From positions 25,204 to 89,203 of the forward strand of contig JAGCUR010000014.1 in the NCBI GenBank assembly GCA_017962745.1: 64,000 nt of DNA, given 5' to 3'. The notes beneath the pieces are model-generated. The model had not been told where the DNA came from, ran no database searches, and saw only the letters and a list, made by a program, of their open reading frames with translations. The position numbers and the translations under genes were made by a program. The stretch comes from Bacilli bacterium (GTDB lineage: Bacteria > Bacillota_I > Bacilli_A > ML615J-28 > CAG-698). Below, in pieces: positions 35,791 through 45,490 of the stretch (within the stretch, counting starts at the first letter, position 1; each line of letters begins with the position of its first letter).

Positions 35791-35876
35791 AAGCAAGAAA
35801 TCTTTAAATTGCCAATTTTCTTGCTCTCTTATATTGATTTCTTGCTCACTTTGCTATAAAATGTAAGCAAGAAAAG
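35791..35876 (+). promoter_or_regulatory. Promoter with four copies of an AGCAAGAA/TTCTTGCT word
   Basis: AAGCAAGAAA (35791-35800), TTCTTGCTC (35818-35826), TTCTTGCTC (35839-35847) and AAGCAAGAAA (35866-35875), alternately oriented around a -10 TATAAA (35855-35860). This looks like an operator array for the wHTH protein encoded directly downstream. The same word pair also occurs inside that gene at 37030-37064. Confidence 0.55.
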
Positions 35877-35885
35877 AGGAAAAAA

Positions 35886-37274
35886 ATGGACAAAAATTAT
35901 GCAAAAGAATTAATTTCAATGAAAAGCGAAAGAGAATGGATTGAATTAAAAGAAAATTGGTACAATAGAACAGAAATTGGAGAATACATATCTGCTTTAT
36001 CAAACTCTGCTGCATTATATAAAATGAGTTATGCATATATGATTTGGGGAGTTAGCGATGATAAACACCAAGTTGTTGGAACAACATTTGATTATGATAA
36101 AGAAGAAAAAGGAGAATCGCTTAAGCATTTTTTATCTAGAAATCTTACACCTTCTATAAATTATACATTTCAAGAATTGACTATTGATGGAAAAAGGATT
36201 GTTTGTCTAACTATTCCTTCTGCTAAAATTGTTCCAACAGAGTTCAATAAAGAAAGATTTATTCGTATTGGATCAAGCAAAGAACAGTTAAGAAAATATC
36301 CTCAAATTGAAGCAGAACTATGGACAAAACTTAATAACTTGGAAAAGACAATAATTAATACTGAATCTCCAAAGCAAAATCTGTCTTTCAATAAACTTTT
36401 TGTCTATTATGCCAGCAAGAATATAATATTAAACGAGAAATCATTTAAGGATAATTTATCTTTTTATGTTCCAAATACTAAAATTTATAATATCTTAGCC
36501 TTTTTAATGGCCGATGAAAATAATATTCCAGTAAGAGTTTCGGTCTTTAAAGGAACAAAAAAATCAGATAATTTATATTCAGTAAAAGAATTTGGCAATC
36601 AATGCTTGTTATATGCAATAGATAAAGTTCTAGAATATTGTGATGTCATAAACATAATTCAAGCAGATGAGACAAATAGACTTGTTGAAAGAAATGATGT
36701 GCCATTATTTGATACAAAATCACTAAGGGAAGCCGTTTTAAATGCGTTTATACATAATGAATGGTTAGAGTTGAATGCACCAATGATATCTGTTTTTTCA
36801 GATAGAATAGATATACTTTCATATGGCTCTTTACCAAATGGTCAAACGATTGAGGGTTTTTATGAGGGTAAAAGCAAACCTAGATGCATTGAACTAGCTA
36901 ATATCTTTCTTCAATTAAGAATAAGTGAAAGATCAGGGCGCGGAGTAAATAAGATTGTAGATACATATGGTAAGGATGCTTTTGATATTGAAAAAGACTT
37001 TATTAAAGTAACAATAGAATATAACAGAGTTCTTGCTCATCATATGAGCGCAAGTGAGCAAGAAACCATAGAAAAAGTGAGCAAATCAAAGAAGCATATG
37101 GATGATATCGTATCTGAAATGAGAAATAATCCTAATATAACAACATTAGAGTTAATGAGCATTCTAGGCCTAAAAAAAACATCTATACAAAAGTATATTG
37201 GAATGCTTAAAGAGGATGGAGTTATTGAACACGTTGGAGCAACAAAAAAAGGGTATTGGAAGATTTTAGTATAG
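35886..37274 (+). CDS. Schlafen AlbA_2-domain / HATPase_c_4 regulator
   Basis: 462 residues in three parts: an AlbA_2 (Schlafen-like) nucleic-acid-binding domain at about 10-130 (EREWIELKENWYNRTEIGEYISALSN, FIRIGSSK), an HATPase-like domain in the middle with SLREAVLNAFIHNEW and GRGVNKIVDTYG, and a C-terminal winged HTH (ITTLELMSILGLKKTSIQKYIGMLKEDG). It is a common, multi-copy transcription regulator type in gut bacteria. A clear AAAGAGGAAAAAA site precedes the ATG. It lies 11 bases before the NTase gene, so it may control the NTase-HEPN pair. Confidence 0.85.
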   Translation: MDKNYAKELISMKSEREWIELKENWYNRTEIGEYISALSNSAALYKMSYAYMIWGVSDDKHQVVGTTFDYDKEEKGESLKHFLSRNLTPSINYTFQELTIDGKRIVCLTIPSAKIVPTEFNKERFIRIGSSKEQLRKYPQIEAELWTKLNNLEKTIINTESPKQNLSFNKLFVYYASKNIILNEKSFKDNLSFYVPNTKIYNILAFLMADENNIPVRVSVFKGTKKSDNLYSVKEFGNQCLLYAIDKVLEYCDVINIIQADETNRLVERNDVPLFDTKSLREAVLNAFIHNEWLELNAPMISVFSDRIDILSYGSLPNGQTIEGFYEGKSKPRCIELANIFLQLRISERSGRGVNKIVDTYGKDAFDIEKDFIKVTIEYNRVLAHHMSASEQETIEKVSKSKKHMDDIVSEMRNNPNITTLELMSILGLKKTSIQKYIGMLKEDGVIEHVGATKKGYWKILV

Positions 37275-37285
37275 AGGTAAAAATA

Positions 37286-37921
37286 ATGTATAGTTTTGTT
37301 ACCAACAAACAAGAAAAAAAAGAACTGCGTTGTGCATGTGAGCAAATAATAAAAAACGTTCAACGAAGTAGTCTTAGAGAATATTTTACTTTTCAATTTG
37401 AACTAATAGGTAGTGGAAATTTGAATATACTTACAAAAAATGGAGAAAATGGTGAATACGATTTGGATTATAATCTAATAATTCAAAAGGATAAGCAAGG
37501 GCTAATAGATAATCCGAAAAGAATTAAGGACTTATTTATGAAAGCATTTAACGAAGCTAATCCTACGCTTGGATTTAAGTCGCCAGAAAATTCTACATCA
37601 GTTATTACATCAAAACTCACATATGATAATCGACTTCATTTTTCTTTTGATGTCGCTATTATGTGTGAAGGGTATGATGGCGATTATTTAAAAATCAAGT
37701 ATAATAGAAACAATGATCTTTACTATTGGAATCAAGTCAAAGATTCAAGTGGATATAAAACCAAGATTAAAGCATTAAAAAGCATGAATTTATGGGTTGA
37801 AGCGAAAGAAAGATATCTAGAAAAGAAAAACATGTATTTAAAACGAAACGAGGAAAAAGCATCATTTTCCATTCTTCTTGAAGTATTAAAAGAGATGAAT
37901 GATGTTTATCATTTATACTAA
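37286..37921 (+). CDS. Nucleotidyltransferase partner of the HEPN gene
   Basis: 211 residues. FELIGSGNLNILTKNGENGEYDLDYNLII has the NTase fingerprint GSG (G42-S43) ... DLD (D59, D61). It ends one base into the start of the HEPN gene (TAATG), so the two are coupled. In HEPN/MNT toxin-antitoxin systems the NTase modifies or blocks the HEPN RNase; here the NTase is longer (211 aa) than MntA-type antitoxins (about 100-140 aa). AGAGGT precedes the ATG at 37286; the earlier start at 37256 overlaps the Schlafen gene. Confidence 0.75.
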   Translation: MYSFVTNKQEKKELRCACEQIIKNVQRSSLREYFTFQFELIGSGNLNILTKNGENGEYDLDYNLIIQKDKQGLIDNPKRIKDLFMKAFNEANPTLGFKSPENSTSVITSKLTYDNRLHFSFDVAIMCEGYDGDYLKIKYNRNNDLYYWNQVKDSSGYKTKIKALKSMNLWVEAKERYLEKKNMYLKRNEEKASFSILLEVLKEMNDVYHLY

Positions 37922-38613
37922 TGACAAAAGAAGAATTTTGGAATAGCATAATAATTTCTGATGAAGAAAAACAAAAGAGTCTATTCTATCTTAAGTATCG
38001 TGGAATTGATGAGCATAATTATGTTCGTTTATTCTTAGAAAGTAGAACCGGTAGAAAAGTAACATATTCAGAAATTGCTTCTACATTCAGATACGATAAA
38101 AGGATAAGAAGAGTCATTTACAAGTTTATAGGTATTTTAGAAGAATCAATTAGAGCTTATGTAGCAAATAAATATACCAATAATTTAGATCAAGTAGAAT
38201 GGATTGGTCAGATAAAAAACGAACAAAGAGAATTGTTCAATCGACTAGATGAATTAACATTAGGGCAACTTTTTAATCAAATTAAAAAATTGAAGGAAGA
38301 TAGAAAGTATTTATTTGATTATTTAGAAAATGATGGTAACTGGATTAATAAAGATTTTGAAGCCATTATTGAGTTAAGGAATCAAATAAGTCATAATCGT
38401 TTCATTCTTAATAATATGAAATTAAAAGAGTGTAGTATTGGAGATGGAAATGGCTCGTTATGGGCAAATTTGTTGAACTTAAAAAGGTTTTTGCCTAATG
38501 AAGTAAAGCAAAAGTTTTGTGATGAGGTAAACAATTGTGCTATATGTTTTGGAAAAAAATACGATTATCAAGTGTGTGGAGATGTCCCAGTCGAGATAAT
38601 AATAAATATTTAA
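37921..38613 (+). CDS. Abi_2/HEPN-like protein, candidate RNase toxin
   Basis: 230 residues, helical. The N-terminal part (NYVRLFLESRTGRKVTYSEI) and IIELRNQISHNRF near residue 149 resemble Abi_2/AbiD-F abortive-infection proteins; R153-x4-H158 is the HEPN RNase motif. It is directly coupled to the NTase gene, giving an NTase-HEPN pair. A 262-base spacer without a clear terminator separates it from the large STAND gene. Confidence 0.75.
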   Translation: MTKEEFWNSIIISDEEKQKSLFYLKYRGIDEHNYVRLFLESRTGRKVTYSEIASTFRYDKRIRRVIYKFIGILEESIRAYVANKYTNNLDQVEWIGQIKNEQRELFNRLDELTLGQLFNQIKKLKEDRKYLFDYLENDGNWINKDFEAIIELRNQISHNRFILNNMKLKECSIGDGNGSLWANLLNLKRFLPNEVKQKFCDEVNNCAICFGKKYDYQVCGDVPVEIIINI

Positions 38614-38875
38614 ATTATTATATTAAAAGCGATAATTAGTATTGCCATATGAAAATAATATATTAAATATAAGGTAAATTACTATTTCTTTTTGACTATA
38701 ATAATATTTTTTGACAGACTTTATCTTATTGTACATTACATATTTATGACGATGTTGGTTTATCATTTGGAACACAGTATTGATGATACATCTGGATTTC
38801 AATTTATATAAAAATCAGCCACTTCCAAACTTTTATTAAGACGCAACTGCAAAAAACTATAAACAGGAGATATAT

Positions 38876-41800
38876 ATGAGCAATAAAGTTACCTGGGCAC
38901 AATTTGAATCATTGTCATCAAATATTCAAGATGATTTCGAACGACTATCAAGGCTATTTTTTAAATATAGATATGTAAAAGATGCAAATGCATTGCTTCC
39001 AAAGTGTTTTAATAATCCTGGAATTGAAACAGAACCAATTCTTATTGATGGTTTGAAAGTAGGGTTTCAGGCAAAGTATTTTGCAGGGAGAATAGGTTAT
39101 GAACAAATTTTAGATTCAACAAATGTTTTGATTAATAATTATTCTGGAAAAATAGATAAAGTTATATTTTTTTGTAATAAAGATATTAAAAAGGATACAG
39201 TAAATTTTAAAAAGGTTATGGATAAACTCCAAAGCATTAATGCAACATATGAGTTGTGCTGTAATGATTCAATGCTTGATGTAATCAAAACTGATGAAGA
39301 ATATTCCAAACTCAAAGAATTATTTTTCGGTTGTGATAGTATAAGTGATGATTGGTTCAAAACGCAATTAGATAAATCTTTAGTTGATTTGGCTCCTAGG
39401 TATGAAAAAACTAGTGTGCATATAGGTGTAAATGAAGAAAGTTATATACATTATTTATATAGAGACAATTATGTTTTTGAAGAACTTAATAGAATAAAAG
39501 CGAATTCAATTGAGCGATTAAGGAATCTTCATTTCATTGATAGCGGAATCAAGAATTTGGTCTTTAGAACAATACATGAACTTCAAATACCATGTAGGGC
39601 AAAATTAGAACTTGTATTTGACTGGTATGGGAATTTTAAAAAAATAAAAAACACTATCGAAAACAATCTAAAAAATTTATCAGATAAAATTATTTTAATT
39701 CTAAGTGATGACAAATCAGACAAAACAAATTTATCGGATTTATATCAAAAACGAGATGATTATTATACTTTGTCATCGATTATTGATAGTTTTGATATGA
39801 GAAATAATTCTTATACAAAATATCTTCAAGAGAAAATAATGATTATTGAAGGTGATGCTGGAACGGGCAAGTCACACTTGTTGGGATATATTGCTGATTT
39901 GAATTCGCAAAACGCTGACTCAAAAACAATTTTGCTGCTTGGTAATAAATTTCTTTTTGAAGACACACCAACAAATCAAATCACTAAAATTCTTGGAATA
40001 AAAAACGATTTTGATTCTTTTTTGCTTTCTTTAGAAGCAAAAGGAGAGCTTGATGGAACTGATTTTGTCATTATGATTGACGCAATTAATGAATGTGATA
40101 ATTATTCTATATGGAAAAGTTACCTAAACGATCTAATTACATCAATAGATTGTAAAAAGCATATTAAGTTGGTTATGTCTATTAGAAGTACATATAAAAA
40201 TGATATTTTCAATAATAACATTTTAAAAAGAATACATAATAATGAAATTCCTCATATAGAAACTAGTGGGTTTAAACACAATTTAGATGAAGCTCTTCCT
40301 GTGTTTTTTGATTACTACAAAATTCCTTTGAATGCATCATGCTTTTTTAATTATGAACTTGAGAACCCCTTATTCTTAAAAGTGTATTGTGAAACTTATG
40401 ATAAATCATCATTCGAATCTAATAATTTGTTTTCCATGTTTTTAAAGTATTTGGAAATAAATGAAAGAAATATAAAAAATCAAAAAGGTATTGATATAGA
40501 TATTTATTATTCGAAAGAAATAATTAAAAAAATTGGTAAATATTTTTATGATAATAATTCCTATAGAATACCGTATTTTGAAATAATAAAAACATGTAAC
40601 GATTTAATTGATAGTGATAAAATAATTGATGGATTTATTAAAGCAAAAATATTAATTAAATATCATTTTGATGGTGAATTGCTTCTTAGTTTAAATTATC
40701 AGCGTTTTGCTGATTATTCTGTTGCAATATATCTTTCTTCGAAATATAAAGATTATGAATTGTTAAATTCATTTTTAACTGATGAAATCAAAAAGATTAA
40801 TAATAAGGAAATTGCTTCATATAATTGGCTTGGATATATATCTGCCCTCTCTGTCTTGAAAGCAGAGTATTTTGACGCAAAATTTAAATGGTTATTTGAT
40901 TCTATTGAAAATCAGTATTTTAAGGAACTTTTTGTTGATGAATATATTAATGCATATTCATTTCGTTCTGATAAGGATTTGAAAATCAAAAATTACGAGA
41001 GTTTTGTTTTCCCCGTTTTAAAAAACATTAACATAGAAAAACATTTTGATTTATTGGTAAAACTTTCACTAAGACATTGTGAATTAAACGCCTGTTATTT
41101 AAATAATTATTTAAATGGTCTCTCTTTAACTCAAAGAGATTATTTGTGGACAATATACATTAATGAAAGATATGAAAATGGATATCTAATTTATAAATTG
41201 ATTAATTTTGCGTTTAAACATGATTTAACCAAATTTGAAACGATTGACATATGTAATTATTTATTGCTTTTAGGCCAATTTCTTTCATCATCAAACAGAG
41301 AATTGAGAGATAAGGCTTCAAAAGCTATTACTTTAATTATTTCTTATAGATGCGAGTTCATCATACCTCTACTTGACTATTTTTTACATAGCGTTGATCC
41401 ATATATTGTATCTCGAATTATGGGGTGTTGTTATGGGGCAATTTTAAATATTGAAGATTATGATGCAAACAAAGCGTTACTGGCAAAAATAGCAAATTAT
41501 ATATATGAAAATGTTTTTAAAGCAGAACCTGTTTATCAAGATATATTGTTTAGAGATTATTCGTTGAATATAGTTGATACCCTAATACGAAAAGGTATTA
41601 AAACTACATTTAACCTAGAAAAAATAATACCACCATATAAAGCCGCCCCTATTCCAAATATTTCTGAACAAGCAATAATAAATTTATATAATTCTTCGTT
41701 GGATAGGAGTGGTCTGAAAATAATTAAGTTTTCGATGATGCCAGAATTGTCTATCGAAGGTTTTGGATCTGGATATGGTGATTTTGGAAGATACACGTTT

Positions 41801-43057
41801 GATTCTGCACTGAAATATTTCGAAGGGTTTGACAAGAAAACAGTTTTTAAATACGCTTTTTTTTACTTAATTAATGATTTGAAATATGATGAAAAAATTT
41901 TTACTGCATATGACTGTAATGTTGGTTATGGTCGTGACAGGCATTATTCTAAAAAAGAACGCATTGGTAAGAAATATGAATGGATTACAATGTATCATAT
42001 TTTAGCGCTTATTTCGGATCTGTACCCTCTTAACAATAGATATTCTGATGCGAATGATACAAAATATAGGGGAACGTGGTATCCTTATGTGAGAGATTAT
42101 GATCCATCACTTTTTATAGATAGTATGGATAGGATTTATGATCTAGGAATAAAATTATTATGGGATGAATATGTTGACTGGGATTTTAAGAATAAAAGCC
42201 AGTGGAACGATAAAAACGATCTTGATAATTATAGAAAATTTATTTTTTTAAAGGATTCAAATGCAGAAGAGTGGGTTTCATTACATTTTTCTAATTTTGA
42301 GAAAAAAGAGATTGTTCTTAATAAAGAATATGAATCTGTTTGGATGACGTCAACTGCGGTATTAATAAAGTCTTCAGAAAAAGACTCTTTCATAAAAAAG
42401 GTCAAACAGGAAAATTTTTGGGGAAGATGGTTTGAACCAGCAGAAGTAGTGCAGGAATATACAGTTTTTTTGAAAGAATATGTGGATTCATGTGCGTTTG
42501 ATTCTGTTTTTGCAAAAGATGATTTTATTGCTGGCTTGATACCATGTGGGAAGAAAACCATAACCCAAGCAATCCCTAATATCGTTATTCAAGAAGATGG
42601 AAACATTATTGTAAATGGAGAAATCAATAAAGAGATAGAATGTAATGAATATCTTCATTCAGAAAAAGTATCACCTTGTTATATGAATTATTTGTGGGAA
42701 GAAGAATATGATTATTCAAAGAAGGAAAACATTAATATATATTTGCCTTCAAAATTTATTATTAAGGTGTTAGGATTGCAGCAAAAGAAGCCTGGCTTGT
42801 GGTTTATAAAAGACAAACTCGTCGCAGTAGATTTTCAATTTGTTAAAAACTCTAATGTGAAAGGAATCTATATTAGAAAGAGTTTAATTAATATATTGAA
42901 GAAAAAAGGATATGAACTAGTTTGGATTGGAATGGGCGAGAAAATAGTTGGCGGAGACATTGACTGCAAAAAGTGTTTAAGAAATGATATAAGTTCTTTG
43001 GTATGGTTTGAAGAAGAAGAGATTAAAGAAATTAATCACTTTAAAAAAACAAATTAA
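38876..43057 (+). CDS. Avs-like STAND NTPase with N-terminal PD-(D/E)XK nuclease
   Basis: 1393 residues. Residues 1-130 look like a restriction-type nuclease: GIETEPILIDGLKVGFQAKYF, with Q65-x-K67 as the QxK of the PD-(D/E)XK site and Glu51/Glu53 upstream. A NACHT/STAND NTPase follows, with Walker A GDAGTGKS (326-333) and Walker B FVIMIDAINE (D402, E406). The remaining 900 residues are a helical repeat-type sensor region ending in a YELVWIGMGEKI domain. This order (effector, STAND NTPase, large C-terminal sensor) is that of Avs antiphage proteins. An AGGAGA site precedes the ATG. The specific Avs type is not determined. Confidence 0.8.
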   Translation: MSNKVTWAQFESLSSNIQDDFERLSRLFFKYRYVKDANALLPKCFNNPGIETEPILIDGLKVGFQAKYFAGRIGYEQILDSTNVLINNYSGKIDKVIFFCNKDIKKDTVNFKKVMDKLQSINATYELCCNDSMLDVIKTDEEYSKLKELFFGCDSISDDWFKTQLDKSLVDLAPRYEKTSVHIGVNEESYIHYLYRDNYVFEELNRIKANSIERLRNLHFIDSGIKNLVFRTIHELQIPCRAKLELVFDWYGNFKKIKNTIENNLKNLSDKIILILSDDKSDKTNLSDLYQKRDDYYTLSSIIDSFDMRNNSYTKYLQEKIMIIEGDAGTGKSHLLGYIADLNSQNADSKTILLLGNKFLFEDTPTNQITKILGIKNDFDSFLLSLEAKGELDGTDFVIMIDAINECDNYSIWKSYLNDLITSIDCKKHIKLVMSIRSTYKNDIFNNNILKRIHNNEIPHIETSGFKHNLDEALPVFFDYYKIPLNASCFFNYELENPLFLKVYCETYDKSSFESNNLFSMFLKYLEINERNIKNQKGIDIDIYYSKEIIKKIGKYFYDNNSYRIPYFEIIKTCNDLIDSDKIIDGFIKAKILIKYHFDGELLLSLNYQRFADYSVAIYLSSKYKDYELLNSFLTDEIKKINNKEIASYNWLGYISALSVLKAEYFDAKFKWLFDSIENQYFKELFVDEYINAYSFRSDKDLKIKNYESFVFPVLKNINIEKHFDLLVKLSLRHCELNACYLNNYLNGLSLTQRDYLWTIYINERYENGYLIYKLINFAFKHDLTKFETIDICNYLLLLGQFLSSSNRELRDKASKAITLIISYRCEFIIPLLDYFLHSVDPYIVSRIMGCCYGAILNIEDYDANKALLAKIANYIYENVFKAEPVYQDILFRDYSLNIVDTLIRKGIKTTFNLEKIIPPYKAAPIPNISEQAIINLYNSSLDRSGLKIIKFSMMPELSIEGFGSGYGDFGRYTFDSALKYFEGFDKKTVFKYAFFYLINDLKYDEKIFTAYDCNVGYGRDRHYSKKERIGKKYEWITMYHILALISDLYPLNNRYSDANDTKYRGTWYPYVRDYDPSLFIDSMDRIYDLGIKLLWDEYVDWDFKNKSQWNDKNDLDNYRKFIFLKDSNAEEWVSLHFSNFEKKEIVLNKEYESVWMTSTAVLIKSSEKDSFIKKVKQENFWGRWFEPAEVVQEYTVFLKEYVDSCAFDSVFAKDDFIAGLIPCGKKTITQAIPNIVIQEDGNIIVNGEINKEIECNEYLHSEKVSPCYMNYLWEEEYDYSKKENINIYLPSKFIIKVLGLQQKKPGLWFIKDKLVAVDFQFVKNSNVKGIYIRKSLINILKKKGYELVWIGMGEKIVGGDIDCKKCLRNDISSLVWFEEEEIKEINHFKKTN

Positions 43058-43334
43058 CTCTTGTCTATGAATAATTTGTGCGATTTGAGTAAAAAGACAA
43101 TTTGATGTGATGAATCAGTGATTTTATTGATTATAATACAACTTTTGTTAAGATTGCTTTTAAGATTGCTTAGTTTTTTAGAAAAAGAAATTGTGTTTAA
43201 TATTCTAAATTGATCAAAGCAGACAAATAATTATTATGACCATATGTTTGCATGGCGTTAGCCATAATAATTGAAAGCCTAGAAGATGAATTAAGCTCGA
43301 ATAAAAGTTAGTGTTCGAATATAATTTACTTTGC
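43058..43334. other. Spacer between STAND gene and scar
   Basis: No gene. AT-rich with short unrelated words; GTGTTCGAATATAA just before the scar is a weak echo of the tRNA T-loop. Confidence 0.4.
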
Positions 43335-43438
43335 TCCGCCATTATACGAGGGAGTCGAACTATTTGTAATTGCTTATTTACAAATAATTGTTCGATTTAC
43401 TATATTTAAAAGAGGTTAGATTTTTCTAACCTCTTTTT
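43335..43438 (+). repeat. Scar 3: tRNA-end core, GAAC/GTTC hairpin, terminator
   Basis: TCCGCCATT, then GGGAGTCGAAC...GTTCGATTT with inner TATTTGTAA/TTTACAAATA arms, then a 13-bp terminator AAAAGAGGTTAGA / TCTAACCTCTTTT (43408-43437). The whole 104 bases recur at 54096-54199 with one difference. The preceding TTTGCTCCGCCATT is the closest match in the island to the tRNA-Ser 3' end CTGCTCCGCCATT. Confidence 0.85.
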
Positions 43439-43555
43439 GTATCTTCTTTTATAATAGCACTATATCATCTTGAGTTTTATTTAAACCATTTGGGGTATTT
43501 GGGGAATAACTTGAGGAATTTTAAATGAGTATGTAAAAGATAAAATAGCTTTTTG

Positions 43556-43644
43556 TGCAAAAAGGTGTAAATTGATTAGCAAAAATACTTGCAAAAAGGT
43601 GTAAATTGATGATACAATATACCTGCAAAAAGGTGTAAATTGAT
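43556..43644 (+). repeat. Three 21-base repeats with 34-bp period (promoter iterons)
   Basis: TGCAAAAAGGTGTAAATTGA occurs at 43556, 43590 and 43624, exactly 34 bases apart. The second copy supplies the -35 (TTGCAA) of a promoter whose -10 is TACAAT (43613-43618, 18-base spacer); the third lies between -10 and the ATG. This is a candidate operator for the gene at 43660. Confidence 0.75.
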
Positions 43645-43659
43645 AAAAAAAGTGATGCT

Positions 43660-45006
43660 ATGCAAAGAAAGTATTTGAAAGATTTAATTGAATGGATGAA
43701 TGACCCTAAAAGAAAACCATTAATGGTATGGGGTGCTAGACAAGTTGGTAAATCATATTTGGTAGAGGAGTTATTTGCTAAAGTCTATTATAAGGATAGA
43801 TATTTAAAAATAGATTTATCCAATGATGATGATTTTGTTGAATATGCTGAAAACAATAGTAGTCTTGAGAAAGTTTTAGAATACATCGAACTTCATTATA
43901 ATTTTGTACCTGATAAAAATCATTTACTATTTTTTGATGAGGCCCAAGAATGCCCATCAATTGTTAAAATGATGAAACATTTTGAAGAAAAGCGAAAAGA
44001 AATACCAGTTATAGTAAGCGGATCGTTAGTAAGACTTAGGATTCATCGTGATAGTAAAAAGACAAAAAAGAAATTCTTATTTCCTGTTGGTAAAATTAAT
44101 CAACTCTATGTCTATCCAATGACATTTGATGAGTTTCTAATGAATTATAATATTAATAAATATAATTTCGTAAAAAAACACTTTGAAGAAAAGAGTTCGA
44201 TTGATACCGATATACATAATGAACTAATTGATGATTTTAGAACATATATGTTTATTGGCGGCATGCCTGAAGTTGTTGACACATTTTTATCTAATAGTGA
44301 CAATAGAATATCTGCATTCAAAGCAGCCAATAAAAAGATTAAAGAAATTTATGAAGACTATTTAGACGATATGGGATTATATCAAACATCTACTGAATCA
44401 ATCATTAGAAGTAGACTTATTTACAAAGATATTTATAAACAACTAAATAAAGAAAACAAAAACTTTAAGATTTCTAATACAGTGGATGGAGCTAAAAATA
44501 GAGACATGATCAATCCGTACTTTTGGCTTACGACTGCTAATGTTGTTTTGCAATCATTTTGCTTAAAAGAAAAAGTAACATCTCCATTAATAAAAGACGA
44601 TGATTCTTTGTTTAGAATGTATTTATCCGATGTTGGAATGTTTGCATACCAAAGCGGTCTAAAATATGAATCTTTTTTAATTGATAAAGACAATTCATTA
44701 TCTGGCATCTATTATGAAAACTATGTAGCAACAGAACTTGTAGCTAGAAGAGTAGAATTGTTTTATTGGAGAGGTAAGAGAGAGTCTGAATTAGAGTTTA
44801 TAATTGATGTTGGCCAAAGTGTTGTACCAATCGATGTGAAGAAAGGGAAATCAAGGCTAAACTCTTTAAGTGAATATAGAAATCATAATAAAAAAGATAT
44901 TGCCATTAAGGTCTCATCTAATCATTATGGATATGATGAGGAAAACATGTTATTGACTATACCTTTTTATTATTTATCGTTTTATTTAGATAGTATTTGC
45001 AATTAA
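43660..45006 (+). CDS. DUF4143/AAA_14 ATPase
   Basis: 448 residues. Walker A GARQVGKS (25-32), Walker B LLFFDEAQ (about 83-90), sensor-like VSGSLV, the YPMTFDEFL segment and MFIGGMPEVVDTF are family hallmarks, and the C-terminal DUF4143 has a PD-(D/E)XK-like pattern (ESELEFIID...PIDVKKGK). The family is abundant in gut bacteria and its role is unknown; a plasmid/phage or toxin-like function is often suggested. It forms a single-gene cassette between two scars, with a repeat-type promoter. Confidence 0.88.
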   Translation: MQRKYLKDLIEWMNDPKRKPLMVWGARQVGKSYLVEELFAKVYYKDRYLKIDLSNDDDFVEYAENNSSLEKVLEYIELHYNFVPDKNHLLFFDEAQECPSIVKMMKHFEEKRKEIPVIVSGSLVRLRIHRDSKKTKKKFLFPVGKINQLYVYPMTFDEFLMNYNINKYNFVKKHFEEKSSIDTDIHNELIDDFRTYMFIGGMPEVVDTFLSNSDNRISAFKAANKKIKEIYEDYLDDMGLYQTSTESIIRSRLIYKDIYKQLNKENKNFKISNTVDGAKNRDMINPYFWLTTANVVLQSFCLKEKVTSPLIKDDDSLFRMYLSDVGMFAYQSGLKYESFLIDKDNSLSGIYYENYVATELVARRVELFYWRGKRESELEFIIDVGQSVVPIDVKKGKSRLNSLSEYRNHNKKDIAIKVSSNHYGYDEENMLLTIPFYYLSFYLDSICN

Positions 45007-45039
45007 ATATACTAATTTATCCCTCACGTTATTGAATTT

Positions 45040-45079
45040 ATCCCCCACTTTTCGAAAAGGGTATGTGGGGGATATTTTT
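45040..45079 (+). terminator. Hairpin after the DUF4143 gene
   Basis: ATCCCCCAC / GTGGGGGAT (45040-45048 and 45065-45073), then ATTTTTG. The 5' arm is also a direct repeat with TTTATCCCTCAC at about 45016-45027 (21-base offset). Confidence 0.55.
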
Positions 45080-45202
45080 GCAAACTAGGAATTATTTCAT
45101 TCCAAAAGTTGGATTCTTTCAAAAATTGTTAACTTAACATTCAATTTTTACTTTATCTATTTTTATCGAACTTAAAGTAACAATGGTATTGGATAAAATA
45201 AT

Positions 45203-45341
45203 GCTAGAGTTCGTCCAGCCAACACAATGCCCCGCCATGGGCTATAATAAGCGAACCACTAAAAATATGAAAAATTAATATTTTTTGTTCACTTCGATAA
45301 TACTTTAAAGAGGTTGGGATTGCCCCAACCTTTTTTTGCAT
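45203..45341 (+). repeat. Scar 4: GTTCGTCCAGCC / CCGCCAT core, hairpin, terminator
   Basis: The full core GCTAGAGTTCGTCCAGCC ... CCCCGCCAT (CCGCCA at 45232) matches the scars at 49.1, 51.3 and 52.6 kb. GCGAACC...AAAAATAT/ATATTTTT...GTTC follows, then a terminator GGTTGGG / CCCAACC with seven T. Confidence 0.7.
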
Positions 45342-45393
45342 CTAATAACGGCTTATTATGTCAATACAAATATGGGGTTTATGCAAAAAAACA

Positions 45394-45471
45394 TGCACTT
45401 TTTCCTTAAAAATTGGTAAGTTTTCTTGCACTTTTTCCCGCTTTTAATAAAATCACTTGCACTTCTTTTTA
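45394..45471 (+). repeat. Three TGCACTTTTT-type promoter repeats upstream of cysK
   Basis: TGCACTTTTTCC words start at 45394, 45427 and 45458 (33 and 31 bases apart). The last one supplies TTGCAC (45457-45462) as -35, with -10 TACAAT at 45480-45485 after 17 bases. The repeats match those before the DUF4143 gene at 49409. Confidence 0.65.
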
Positions 45472-45490
45472 AAATGGATTACAATCTAAT

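Noticed and set aside
38640..38660. Another scar at ATTGCCATATG
   Set aside because: Only GCCAT is shared; no hairpin or terminator follows.
43556..43644. Possible CRISPR array (regular 34-base spacing)
   Set aside because: Only three copies, the repeat overlaps a promoter -35, the 13-base intervals are too short for spacers and no cas gene is in the window.
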